Shown here piece after piece: positions 33,070 through 43,467 of a stretch of DNA of 64,000 nt. The notes under the pieces are model-generated. The model was not told the DNA's origin and searched no databases. It saw only the letters and a program-made list of their open reading frames with translations. The DNA comes from Solen grandis (lineage: Eukaryota > Mollusca > Bivalvia > Adapedonta > Solenidae), in contig CM037783.1 of assembly GCA_021229015.1 (NCBI GenBank), forward strand, positions 28,218,605 through 28,282,604, in the 5' to 3' direction. The position numbers and the translations under genes are program-made. Each line of letters starts with the position of its first letter. Within the stretch, counting starts at the first letter, position 1.

Positions 33070-33108
33070 TAGAAAAATCGATTGTTTTACAATCAATCGA
33101 TTTTTCTA
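33070..33108. repeat. Perfect 15-bp inverted repeat
   Basis: TAGAAAAATCGATTG (33070-33084) and its exact complement CAATCGATTTTTCTA (33094-33108) are separated by nine bases. It could fold as a DNA or RNA hairpin; no element boundaries were identified around it. Confidence 0.95.
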
Positions 33109-33385
33109 AAACTTTACTGGCTGTTATTTCTCATACGCAAGTCGTAGCTTAATGCATCTTTCTCTCTCTCCCTCTCTCTCGCTCTCTCTGCAAAAGAACT
33201 TGCAGAATTTATTCATAAATATATCAATTATAGTTTGTTATATTCAAATGTAAGGCCTCTATATGAAGGGCTACAGAATTTGGAATGGAAAAACGGCAAT
33301 GTATTGTAACCCCCATTTTCATAAGTTAGTGGGCACCCTTGCCCTTCCTTTTGTTAATGTAGGTAGCCAATATTGGTGCGGTATA

Positions 33386-33505
33386 TGTAACCTCAGTAAG
33401 TTCAGTTGATAATTAGGACCACTAATCTTTGAGCATAGGGTTTCGGGTTCAAATCCTGGTCTGGTTATTACAGCTATTAGAGATTGAACGATGATCCTGT
33501 ATAAT
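33386..33505 (+). mobile_element. LTR-like segment with tRNA-like boxes, upstream of Gypsy gag
   Basis: It begins TGTAACC at 33386 and carries an A-box-like AAGTTCAGTTGATAAT and a B-box-like GGTTCAAATCC (33452-33462), then CTGGTCTGGTTATTACAG. It is cut by the N gap, and gag coding sequence follows directly after the gap. This placement is the reason to suspect that the tRNA-boxed LTR modules elsewhere belong to this Gypsy family; the junction itself is hidden in the gap. Confidence 0.5.
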
Positions 33506-33605
33506 NNNNNNNNNNNNNNNNNNNNNNNNNNNNNNNNNNNNNNNNNNNNNNNNNNNNNNNNNNNNNNNNNNNNNNNNNNNNNNNNNNNNNNNNNNNNNNN
33601 NNNNN
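33506..33605. other. Assembly gap (100 N)
   Basis: Exactly 100 N between an LTR-like segment and gag. The missing sequence probably includes the LTR end, primer-binding site and 5' leader of the Gypsy element. Confidence 1.
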
Positions 33606-35866
33606 TTGGGTACTCAGGTAAAGAGTTGGAAGAATTTGTACGGGAGGAACAGGCTAAGGAGAGAAAGTAGAAATTAGAGGAGAGAGAGCGTCAGAAAGAG
33701 AGGCAGAGGAATGGAAAAAAAATTAGAAAAAAAAAGGGGGGGGAGATAGCTATGAGGTTAGCAAAGCTGCAGCACCGGCATGCATTGGGGCCCATACGAA
33801 AAAGGAAGCCTAGAACAGAAAGTTAAGGGGCCGTAATTGCCATGGTTTGATGATAGTAAAGATAATATGGATAGTTATTTATCAAGGTTCGAGAGGTATG
33901 CAGGGATGCAAGGTTGGAAAAAGGAACAGTGGTCATTACATCTCAGCGCGTTGTTAAAAGGTAAGGCTTGAGATTTTTATTCCAGCTTACCTACAGAGGA
34001 CTCACTAGATTATGACCTACTGAAGGCTGCTTTGTTGAAACTGTTCGAACTGACAGATGAAGGCTTTAAGAAACGGTTCAGGACAGCTAGGCCGGAGAGA
34101 GGTGAGACGTTTGTACAGTATCTTAACCGGTCAAGGAATTATTTAGAGCGTTGGTTTAGTTTAGGTAGTGTAGCTAAGACATACGAGGGTGTTATGGATT
34201 ATTTGCTAAGAGATCAGTTGTTAGCTATCAGTAACAAAGAAATGTTCCTATTCTTGAAAGAAAAGCGTTTCCCTGATTGTTTAGCTATGGCGGAGCAAGC
34301 AGATTTGTTTTCAGAAGCCAGAGGTGGTTGTAGGAATGTAGTGTTGAGTGAAGGCAAAGAATAAGATAGATTTGTCAAGGAGCAAAGGTCAGAGCCGGTA
34401 CGTAAGCAGTTTGGGAGTACACCAAGGGAAAGTAATTCTTACTTTGCTCAGGTAAGATGTAACTTTTGCAAAGGTAACCATAAGTCTTTAGACTGTAGGA
34501 AACGAGGAAGTCAGTATAGGGTAGCCGCAGTAGATAGTACAGAAAATGTGGAATTGAATAAAACAGATTCTTGGAATTCACCAAGAAATAGTTTCAACCA
34601 GGGTAGTCCGAATCAGAGGTCAAGGGGTAGAGGAAAAACCCGTGGTGTCGCACGAGGTGGTTTGAAAAGGACAGATAGTTCTAGTTGTGTTCTAGATGTT
34701 GATAGTTCTGTACAGTTTGGAGCCTGTTTGAATATACAGTGTCCAACTAAAGAAGGTGAAGTCAATGGGATGAAAATTCAAGTTATAAGAGATACAGGGG
34801 CTACATGTGTAGTGGTAGATAAAGGGTTGCGTCTGGAACATCATTTTTTTAGGATCTGAAAGGCGTTGTAGGTTTGTGGACGTTTCTGAGCAGAGTTATC
34901 CTGTGGCTACGATAGATGTGAATACGCAATACTATGTAGGGACGGTAGAGGCTTTGTGTATGGAGTCTCCATTGTATGACTAAGTGTTAGGCAATGTAGA
35001 GGGTGCTAAGTTCCCTGATCCGAGTGATGTTGAAGTGTTCAGAACGCTGTTCAGACACGAGCTCAAGTTTTACAGCAGAATAAGCCATAAAAGAAATTAA
35101 ATTTCCTGGTAAAGTTTTGAATATTAGCAAGTCTGAGTTCAGAGATTTACAAATGACAGATGAGACTCTGGAAAAGACTAGAGAGAGGGCAAAAGAAGGT
35201 CAAGTTAGGTCATGTAAAGGTGGAGGTCAGGTCAGTTTTGTGATTAGAGATATGCTTTTGTACCGACTGAATGAAGCTGCAGATCATAGGAGATCTTATC
35301 AGTTGATAGATCCCTAGAAGTGTCGTGAGACGGTGATGAAGATAGCACATGAGTCGTTGATGGCGGGTCATTTAGGAATTCGGAAGACTAGTGACAGGGT
35401 ATTAGCAGAGTTCTACTGGCCAGGTGAAAACTCAGAGATTAGTAGGCTTTGTAGGTCATGTGATATTTGCCAACGTACGTTGCCGAAAGGGAAAGTGCCG
35501 AGAGTACCGTCAGGGCACATGCCGTTGAATGAGACTCCGTTTAAGCGTGTAGCAATAGATTTAGTAGGGCCGATCGAGCCAATGACTGACCGGAAGAACA
35601 GGTATATCTTACTCATGGTAGATTATGTCACTAGATACCCAGAGGCAGTTGTTTTACCCAGTATAGAAACAGAACGAGTAGCGGAGGCTTTGGTAGATAT
35701 GTTTTTAGACTTGGTACCAGAAGAGATGCTCACGGATATGGGTTCACAGTTCACGTCAAAGCTTATGTCAGAGGTCAGTAGGTTACTGTCGTTGCAGCAG
35801 TTACCTACATCTCATATCATCCCCAGTGTAATGGGTATGTGTAGTGAACGGCTCAATAATTGGGAC
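33606..35866 (+). pseudogene. Ty3/Gypsy LTR retrotransposon relic: gag, zinc knuckle, protease, integrase
   Basis: Gag comes first: a charged N-terminus, then KEQWSLHLSALLKGKA and the frame 34032-34364 with LTDEGFKKRFRTARPERGET and LNRSRNYLERW. A CCHC knuckle (C-x2-C-x3-H-x4-C) lies at 34458-34496, and a protease core DTGA at 34791-34802. These three share one frame with a single stop near 34364. Reverse transcriptase and RNase H are missing, with the joint near 35050. Integrase follows: a zinc-binding HH-CC region (35349-35470, CRSCDICQ), then the catalytic core with Asp at 35558-35560, Asp at 35735-35737 and Glu at 35846-35848. One stop lies near 35316. The element ends abruptly at about 35866 with no 3' LTR, so it is inactive. 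Confidence 0.88.
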
Positions 35867-36399
35867 AAATACAATATAATACAAATCTATTTCACAGTTC
35901 TCATATATCCGCCCTTTTTGTCAGGAAAAAAAACTTGGCCTGAAATATGTATAATTAGACACCAGAACTTTGAGTCTGCTACATATAGTTAAAAGCATTT
36001 GAATAAATTGTCGGCCACTTTGAAAAATAACCGCCACGTTCGGCAGGAGGCGCTGCTGCCTTTGGTCAATATCAAGAAAATAATCAGATGTTCTATATGT
36101 GTGGCAAATTTTATGCTTTTAACCGAAATTGCACAATTTTATGCAGAGCTTCCCCACTAATAAAGTTTTAATTAATCTGTATTGGAGGAGATGTTAAAAG
36201 CACAAGTTGACTAAGAACGCCAGACTAAGGCTGATCACAATCTCGCATTTAGATTGACTAAGCATCAGTCTGTCTTGCAGTAAAACTCTTAAAATTATCC
36301 TACCAATGCAATTATAAGTACCAGTATACTATTTCTTAAAATCCCCTCAAAAGTATCTAAATTAAGTAAGGGTCCAAGAGTCAGATATAATTCTTGACT
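35867..36399. other. Gene-free stretch after the Gypsy truncation
   Basis: Sequence unrelated to the Gypsy integrase starts at about 35866. The open frame merely runs on to 35992. Nothing recognisable follows up to the LTR-like module at 36400. Confidence 0.55.
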
Positions 36400-36490
36400 G
36401 CAATAGCCAGACCAGTATTTGAACCAAAGACCCCCACGCTTACATGGTAAGTGGCTTCTACCAACTGAGCTTTATCATATACCTAGTCGA
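36400..36490 (-). mobile_element. LTR-like module with tRNA-like boxes, minus strand
   Basis: On the minus strand AAAGCTCAGTTGGTAGAAG (A-box-like, 11 of 12 bases) is followed ~40 bp on by GGTTCAAATAC (B-box-like, about 36414-36424) and CTGGTCTGGCTATTGCAG. The last word matches CTGGTCTGGTTATTACAG of the module at 33386-33505. Confidence 0.55.
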
Positions 36491-36659
36491 TATTTGCGGC
36501 TAACAGTAACTTATAAATGGATTATGCAGGACAGCTTTAGATGGATACTTGCTCAAAAGTATACATGTTACTTACGGGACAAAGCCTGGGGAAAAATTCC
36601 AAATAAGTTAGGGAGTATGCAATAGCCCTTATTTAAATGGTATCGGTTAGATTTTTTTC

Positions 36660-37097
36660 AAAGTGGCCCGGGGAGAACTCCCACCTTGTAAGAGAAGGGG
36701 CTCAGATTCAAATCATGGTATGGCTTCATTTTTTTCTCACTAGGTTACCCAGATTAGCTTGAGATGTGTGTAAGTAGTCCGGTAACTCAGATGATGAGGG
36801 TCCCATAAGCAAGTCCGAGTCTGGCTACATCCCATCTTGTTACATTTGATGACAAGGAATTCATATATTGAGCCATTACAATATAGTTCTTCTGTATATA
36901 TTTCCCGCTGGGTTGTTCTGTCCAGTGAATTCATAGAGATATTCCGGATAGGCTAAGGAGTATGTAACGTTCTATATGTAACCTATTGAGAGATATGTGT
37001 AAGTGATCTGGTAAGCTCAGCAAAAGATTGTGGATTCAAATCCTGGTCTTGTGCACATTTTTCTCACCAACTTTAATATGGTGCCAAATGTGGGACC
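36660..37097 (+). mobile_element. Tandem TRIM-like unit: LTR-like, internal ~119 bp, LTR-like, second PBS-like
   Basis: Plus-strand LTR-like modules lie at about 36660-36745, 36763-36843 and 36963-37075. The second module has GGTAACTCAGATGATG and ends CTTGTTACA (36835-36843), followed by a decayed PBS-like TTTGATGACAAGG. About 119 bp later a purine-rich GGATAGGCTAAGGAGTA leads into TGTAACG at 36963. The third module has GGTAAGCTCAGCA and GGATTCAAATCCTGG and is itself followed by PBS-like TGGTGCCAAATGTGGGACC (37079-37097). An LTR followed by a PBS on both sides implies a tandem LTR-internal-LTR-internal arrangement, known for TRIMs. No coding sequence is present. Confidence 0.55.
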
Positions 37098-37684
37098 ATT
37101 ATTATGTCTGTTTTCCTAACACGAACTAATGCGATAGACACATTGAATTTGTTTATATAATGATGACGTTATTTGCCTTCCTGTGTAAAATATAACAACA
37201 ACAGGGGAACAGCGTTTTCCGATACTGAAGCCACTTTACTTCTCAAAACAACTTAGAGTAGAAAGGCCTACACGTACGTATGTATTTAAGATACAAATAC
37301 CGATGTAACTTTTTAAACAGAAAACATAACCTATTTTTATTTTAATGTGTCTCTCTCCCTCTTTCTCTGTTTTGTCATGAATAGTTGCATTAACACATAC
37401 ATTCCCTCTCTGCAAGATAATTTGTGGAATTTTTCCTATATTTATTATTTACAATTTGTATGACTCAAAAACATTATGTTGTCGTAATGGTATCGTATCT
37501 TTTTTAAGTTAATAGTTTAGATCTACATTGTTTTTGTTTATCTTACTTCCCGTTATATAAAAACAGTATCTTTTCTACAACATATCAAATTCAGACAGCT
37601 TTTGTGCTTTCCAGTCTTTTTCATTTTTCAAAATTTATGTTATTGACTGTTAACTCGTTAAGGACTCGTTAAGTTCAAAATGTA
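37098..37684. other. Gene-free stretch
   Basis: No coding signature. CTCTCTCCCTCTTTCTCTGTTTTG near 37350 recalls a similar patch near 33010-33050, along with nearby GTATCTATCTG/TAATGTGTCTC and GCAAAAGAACTTGCAG/GCAAGATAATTTGTGG words. The two stretches (32990-33240 and 37320-37460) may therefore be diverged copies of one repeat. Confidence 0.45.
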
Positions 37685-37770
37685 GGGTGAGAAAAATATG
37701 CATCATGTTCGACACTTGAACACTTAAAAGGCGAAAAGGTTCTACCGACTAAGGTAACCGACCGCTTTCA
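37685..37770 (-). mobile_element. LTR-like module, minus strand, degraded
   Basis: Minus strand reads GGTTACCTTAGTCGGTAGAAC, then GTTCAAGTGTCGAAC, then CATATTTTTCTCACCCTACA, the standard order of A-box-like, B-box-like and CACATTTTTCTCACC-GTTACA end seen in the better copies. Confidence 0.45.
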
Positions 37771-38164
37771 CATGGTTTTCCCGTATTGTGAGTTTTATCG
37801 GTATCAAATTGGAATTTGAACGATTCCAGAAAACAAGGGAAACATGACAGAACATATACAGCCACGGTCCCACGTTGGGTGCCAAAAATGTCTGAAGGTG
37901 AATGCAGCCTGAGCGGGCTTATAACCCGTGGCATTTCGCTCGATTATTGTTAGTTATCGCTACTTTGACATATTTATAAGCGGTTTTATTTGGATTATAC
38001 TGAAGAAAATTGATCTTAATTATATATCAAATTCTATTATCAGAATGGCAATTATAAATTGTATTCATTAAAACGATAGATGTAATTCTAAGAAAAAAAT
38101 GCGTCGGTAATTTTGAAGTATTTCAGTGAATGCGCGAATACATGTGATGAAAACATTTGAGAAA

Positions 38165-38245
38165 ATATGCAGCTATACTTGAGTATGAACCCAAGACCCT
38201 TCGGGTCCAGTGTGAGTTCTACCAGAACGCTTATATTTGTTTATT
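38165..38245 (-). mobile_element. LTR-like module, minus strand, degraded
   Basis: Minus strand reads TTCTGGTAGAACTCACACTG, GGGTCTTGGGTTCATACTC and GCTGCATATTTTCTC, again the shared order of tRNA-like boxes and the ACATTTTTCTC tail. Confidence 0.45.
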
Positions 38246-38704
38246 GATTTAATATTCAGGCAATAGTATTTCAGTTATTTTGATATTATATTCACTAGAG
38301 CTCTCGCGGTATATTGCGATACTGAGAAAGTCAGAATTGTACTACAATTTAAAATGAACAAAACCGTTTGTTTCCGAGATCCTATATTGCAGTTTCATTG
38401 CTGTCGTCTAAATTCAAAGATCCAGTCAAACAATAAAAAACTGAAAAACTGAAAAATTGAGTCTGGGGTCAAGTCCATATTGGGGGAGATAATTCTAAAT
38501 TTTTTAGAAAACACAGCGTACTCCACTTCAGAGCATTTGCTTCGAAGGAATATATATTTAGTGTATGTTTATTCAGCTTATTACATCAAAACAATACATT
38601 GTTTGAAATAGGATCTAATTATAGTATGACGAATATGACGATATAGTGTGGTACCTACGATACGCTCATAACCCATCGCATTATATAATGGTCCGCTTCA
38701 AGCG

Positions 38705-38950
38705 TTATTGTTTTGCGACAAACTGTGATATCACGCCATACATACACATCTAGTCATATTTTCCGGACTCCAGGCCAACTGGTCCTGGAACTACTATTCA
38801 ATGTCGAGCGCCCACAAGAGAGCTATACCAGTACCATTTTGCATGGATTCTGGTATGTCATGGCTTTGAGATTAAGCCCACAACCTCCCAATTTCGGGTC
38901 AGACACTCTTACCACTCAGTCACCGTGGTCAGTCCAGAATGCTTTCACAA
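38705..38950 (-). mobile_element. tRNA-derived SINE (CTTGCTTGGCG family), minus strand
   Basis: The tRNA-like part on the minus strand is GTGACTGAGTGGTAAGAGTG and GACCCGAAATTGGGAGG (about 38885-38930). It is followed by AATGGTACTGGTATAGCTCTC and GGGCGCTCGACATTG (about 38798-38812), then a tail with CCAGGACCAGTTGGCC. It matches the SINE at 40113-40300 in layout. Confidence 0.65.
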
Positions 38951-38994
38951 ATGTCTCACCAATGCTACATCCGCCATAAATTAGGAATTTGCCC

Positions 38995-39150
38995 CGAAGT
39001 TGAACTCACAGGACAGAAATCAAGTTGATACAACCATTTTTGACAAAGCCTCTTATTGGCATATACAATAAAACTCAAATGACTAGGTGTGAAAAATGTG
39101 CCGCCAATCCAGGATTTGAACCTAAGACCGCGTGCCCACGTGGTAGGCGA
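38995..39150 (-). mobile_element. LTR-like module, minus strand
   Basis: Minus strand: CTCGCCTACCACGTGGGCAC, TCTTAGGTTCAAATCCTGG (B-box-like GGTTCAAATCC, 39110-39120) and ATTGGCGGCACATTTTTCAC. The last two words closely match GGTTCAAGTCCCGGACTGG and CGGCACATTTTTCTCACC in the copy at 140-170, linking it to the duplicated TRIM-like element. Confidence 0.6.
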
Positions 39151-39235
39151 GATACCTTACACCAAAGAATTATTTATATAATTAGGCTGTTGCTATTTGA
39201 AATGTTTCCCTAAATTTACAGGGAATTTTCAACAA

Positions 39236-39390
39236 ACCCGAGGGAGATATATATTAGAATGGCCCCACATGTACCAAGTGGCATCAAATGTAACCCGGTT
39301 AGAAAGAAAAAGTTTAGCAAGACCAGGAATAGAACCCAATATCTCTTGTTTACCAACGGGATGAACAACCGGACCACTTATATAACTGAT
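39236..39390 (-). mobile_element. LTR-like module with PBS-like sequence, minus strand
   Basis: Minus strand: GGTCCGGTTGTTCATCCCG, GGGTTCTATTCCTGGTC (B-box-like), then CCGGGTTACA, followed at once by a PBS-like TTTGATGCCACTTGG with TGTGGGGCC (about 39262-39294). TTACA next to a TGATGCC word parallels TTACA-TTTAGCGCC at 54748 and shows where the LTR ends. Confidence 0.55.
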
Positions 39391-39619
39391 AAAAGTGACA
39401 AAGGCTTCTTATTGACCATTTCACATTTCCTTACATGTTTGGAATTTCTCCATGAATTCAAAAGACAGAACAAATTACTATATGGTCTTGATTTGGCACA
39501 AAATGAAACCAGGCGAGAAAATGGTGCGGTTAAACTTGAATCAAACCCGAGAACTTTTGCTTACAGAACCAGTGCAACACAAACTTAGCAAAAAGACTAC
39601 AAAAATCACACACTGATAC

Positions 39620-39745
39620 GTGTAACATGACAACTTATAGGCCGATACATAATCATAAGACAAATAGTTCAACTAGACCAGTCACCAGGGTTTAAACCCG
39701 AAACCCCATGCATACAGGGTGGATGAGCTACCAGGACCACATTTC
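39620..39745 (-). mobile_element. LTR-like module, minus strand
   Basis: Minus strand: GGTCCTGGTAGCTCATCCAC (A-box-like), GTTTCGGGTTTAAACCCTGG (B-box-like) and, further on, ATCGGCCTATAAGTTG, which echoes GGCCTATAAGTAAC of the copies at 376 and 54880. Modules at 38995, 39236 and 39620 thus form a minus-strand cluster. Confidence 0.5.
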
Positions 39746-40112
39746 AAAACTAAAATTCGGACACACTATAATCATTTTCGTAAAGGTTTATTTTTGACAC
39801 AACATACTTTCCTGTTTGCTGAATCTTAGAATACCTGTGTTAAAGAGTCCCGTTCAATCATTCGAACATTTTACTTCGGTTTAGAAAGTCGAGAAACGAA
39901 TGCCCAGAAAGAGTAACCGTTGTAAAAAAATAGTTTGATTTCAATACAAATGTAAAACATGAAGTAAACTTTTACAGTGAAGCATTTTCAATTTCTTTTT
40001 GATAACCATTACAATATATATACAAATATATGTATATATATACAAAACGCGTTCTTTGTCTGGAATTAATATACCGATAACATTAGTTCAGTTATTTAAT
40101 GACATTTTGTAT

Positions 40113-40300
40113 ACATGGGCCATGACACCACACCCAGTCACATTATCTTGATATCAGGTCAAGCTGTCCCGGAATTACACTTACATGCTGAGCGCCAAAC
40201 AAAGGAGTACCATTATTTACGATTGTGGTATGTTTCCAGATGTTTCTACCCACTCGCCCACCAGTTAAAGAAGAGATGTACCGTTAGACACGACTTTCCA
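40113..40300 (-). mobile_element. tRNA-derived SINE (CTTGCTTGGCG family), minus strand
   Basis: Minus-strand TGGTACTCCTTTGTTTGGCGC (about 40192-40212) and CTCAGCATGTAAGTG, followed by CCGGGACAGCTTGACCTGAT and a TGACTGGGTGTGGTG tail. The tRNA-like head near 40240-40290 (TGGTGGGCGAGTGGGTAG) has an A-box-like word but a poor B-box. Confidence 0.7.
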
Positions 40301-40449
40301 TTTGATTATACATGAAAACACCAGATATTTTTGTCACATGACACATTGATCGCTAGTTATTGGAAATCAGTTGAACAAAACCAATTACGTCATCATAAAA
40401 GCTAAAATAGCAGACATAATTTCATGAAACGATAAATATAACTTCCTGT

Positions 40450-40905
40450 TAATGGCCGACAACACACGTGCTATATACATGCAGTATGGGGTGAAGCAGA
40501 TATAAATGCTGAGTATTTGTACTTCTTTTTCCTCATTTTCTATTTCTGGGTAAAATCAAATTTACAATTTCAAAGCCTACCTAAAGTGGGAACTACTGGC
40601 ATACTGTTGGTCTTGTAAACGCTTTACGTTTCGTAAAATTTAAATGAAAAGGACCAAAAATTTCTATGGGATGAGCCATTTGTCCAATCAGCCACAATAT
40701 CTTCGTTTTCTGGATAAATTGAATATTTTCAAACTACGCATCATAAACTTTAATATTCTGTCTGTTATCGATCCATATCGCGGCTTCCCAAACGTTTTTC
40801 TTAAAGAAATCTAAGCTGTTAAATTTGGCATGTCTTCGAAATTTGAGTTACAACGACAGCAGTCGGTAGCGACTCGTGGATAGCGAAGAAATCAGTTGAA
40901 AAGCT
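40450..40905 (+). repeat. Left member of a ~450-bp diverged inverted pair
   Basis: Matches the reverse complement of 44868-45330. Shared words from outside to inside are CGTGCTATATACATG, CAAAGCCTA-CTAAA, CTGTTGGTC-TGTAAACGC, GGATGAG and GGCATGTCTTCGAAATTTGAGT. The innermost shared words are ACAACGACAGCAGTCGGTAG with CGACT, then GGATA and CAGTTGAA. Confidence 0.85.
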
Positions 40906-43467
40906 ATTATAGATAACGTCGTCAACAATCAAACCATTGCGACATATCGTATCATTCGTCTTATAAAACTGTATTATATAGACAAAGAACAAATTGAAAT
41001 ACAGGGCGTAGCTAGCGAAACGCACTTACGCACGTGCATAACACTGAAATAAAAAGTAAACATTCAGATATGCCCCATAACGATGGTAAAATTAGGGAAA
41101 GGATTGGGTTAAGTTATCTATTAATTCCAATTAATATTATTTAGTGTTTATGATAATGATAAAGATAAATTCAAATACCACGAAAATGATATTAACTTTA
41201 TTTGCGTATTTAATAAACTTAAAAATCATTAATTTTCGGGGGGAACTTATTTTCGTTGGTTTTCTGGTGTGTTTTTCCACGAATATTAATCCCCGAGAAA
41301 ACTTGTCTCTTATATAGACCTCACATTTTCGCACCGTCCCTGGCCCTTTAAGTACTCAAAATCATTTTGGGTACTGTCTTATTTTAAAGTTTATCGGAAA
41401 ATAAAAAGTTTTTTTTAAAATTTATAATAATAGAACACTAGATACAATATAAGACAATCAATGTCCAATTAGAAATAAAATCAGTGTATACAAATCAGTT
41501 GTCAATACGGCCAGTCGCCTGTTTATATCGTTTACGCATGGTCGAGCGTCCGCCTTCGGAGAGGTGGGTGGAGCTTCAATCCCAAGGAACGACATACTGT
41601 GAAAATGATACTGATAGCTTCTTGCTTGGCGCTTAGCATAAACATGGGTCTGTTGTAGATATTATAGAACCAAGATATCGAAAAACATAATGATCCGCTC
41701 ATGTCAAACACCTTTTGGTCAAAAAATAATGTCAATTAAAAACATTCATTAATGGAGAAAGTAAGTCATTATTCCATATAGTAAATGAGTAACGCTCTGG
41801 GATTATTTTCATTAAAAAGGGAAGATAATCAAAAATATTACTAGAAAGAATCATAGTTCTTGTCACTGCACACCTCCTGCTCGCTTTCTCGGGCGTTCAA
41901 AAAGGTGATTAAAATAGACCAGGTAGAATAATGGATTTTGGTCAGTGGACTAGCCTAATCGCAATGTACTTACGTATAGGTACGAATAATCAATGGTACG
42001 GATTTCATCCGGAAGTATTAATTTACCTTGTTTTCAAATATTGTTTTACCTAAATCCGAAGCATTCGGCATTTGTAGGGATGGTTTCACCTTTGTTATGC
42101 TTATTTACTATTGAAACGGGAACCGGGAACTATACTGACCATTAGCAATTAAGATTTAACTTGAACATGGTGCAGTCATGCGTGGTCAAAACAAATTGGT
42201 TTAAGGTGAGCACTTTAGAGCATTGGATAATTAATGTGTTAAAGATGAATAATACACATGTTCCAGCGTACTTGATAATAAGCACCGTGCAAATACGTCC
42301 GAAGGGAATCAAACAATGGTGGCTATAAATGATTTTCCGCATAATCTTATATGCTTAGACTTCGTTATTTGGTCGCTGGTGGTATAATAGAAAAAATCGT
42401 TAAATGGGATAAATTTATATGGTAAAAACCTTCGGGCGAGATAAATAACGGTCATTTAATAAAACGGTCGTTTAATACAGTTGGCTGCATGTACGAGTTG
42501 ACTGTATCTCTTAATATATAAACTTTCAAGTCATTACCTTGAAAAAATATAAAGGGGATAATTCATGTGGGACCAAGTAGAGTTCTGGTTCTTGGCCGTT
42601 GCACTTTTCCTAGTTATTACTTGTGTCTATTTTAAGTTTCAAGACAAAACCTTGTATAGTTCTAAAACCGGTGACAGTATTACACCGATCCATCAATTCG
42701 GGTGCATAAAAGTAAGGAATCTGAATGTTGTCTAATTGGTGATATTCAACATAATTCAGAACTCTAACCTTGTCAAGTTAAAAATGTTTCCAAAGACATA
42801 TTCATAATGTGAATTGCCCAAACAGACAGCACGGTTATGGTTAATATTTCTATACCTTTTCTACGAAATAATATATCCCTGGATTTTCTTCAATGACTAC
42901 CCCTGATTTTGAAGAGCATTCGTCATTATTTTTTTAAAATGATTGCATAACAAGTGATGTTTAAATAGCAAATCGAGACATGACAAACTTCAAAAGCCAC
43001 AAATAGAGAATAAAGACTCCAGCTGAGACCTTTTTTGTGTAATTTTTTATATTAATGGGTTATATATTTAGATTTTTTAAATTCTAGTTTTTATACTTCC
43101 ATTTTTGCCGGTTTTTTAATTTAATTGATATTTGAAATTCAAATGAGGAACGTTTATACAGTATTAGATTAAATTTATCTTCTTACATACAAATCTAGGC
43201 CGATATCTGAGTAAATATGTCGATTCGACAGTTGTTCGAGTATATTATGCCTAATTTAAAAACCCTTTATCCACAGGGGTCGCTAGCGTGACGTGAACGC
43301 CAAGCCAGAGGGTGCGTAACATCCAAAAGGACCTAGCTACGCCCCTGAAATATATAGCTTTTGGTAGCAATTATAATGAGATTAATAAATGAATCATAAC
43401 CATATTATTAATTAATGATTTTTAATAGTTTGACATCAATAAAAATTTAGAACTCGCGACCTATGAA
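40906..43467. other. Gene-free stretch inside the inverted pair
   Basis: AT-rich sequence with stops in all frames. Only a SINE fragment at 41535-41670 is recognisable. At 43270-43365 AACGCCAAGCCAGAGGGTGCG followed by CTAGCTACGCCCCTGAAAT recalls the GGGCGTAGCTAGCGAAACGC words at 41004-41023, suggesting a second inverted-pair fragment. Confidence 0.5.
41535..41670 (+). mobile_element. tRNA-derived SINE fragment (CTTGCTTGGCG family), plus strand
   Basis: A tRNA-like remnant (GCATGGTCGAGCGTCCG and GAGCTTCAATCCCAAGG) is followed by CTTCTTGCTTGGCGCTTAGCAT (41620-41641) and AAACATGGGTCTGTTG. It stops before the body and tail, so it is 3'-truncated or decayed. Confidence 0.75.

Noticed and set aside
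33606..35992. Intact retrovirus-like provirus
   Set aside because: No envelope, RT or RNase H, no 3' LTR, with stops and a frameshift; only a broken Gypsy-type retrotransposon is supported.
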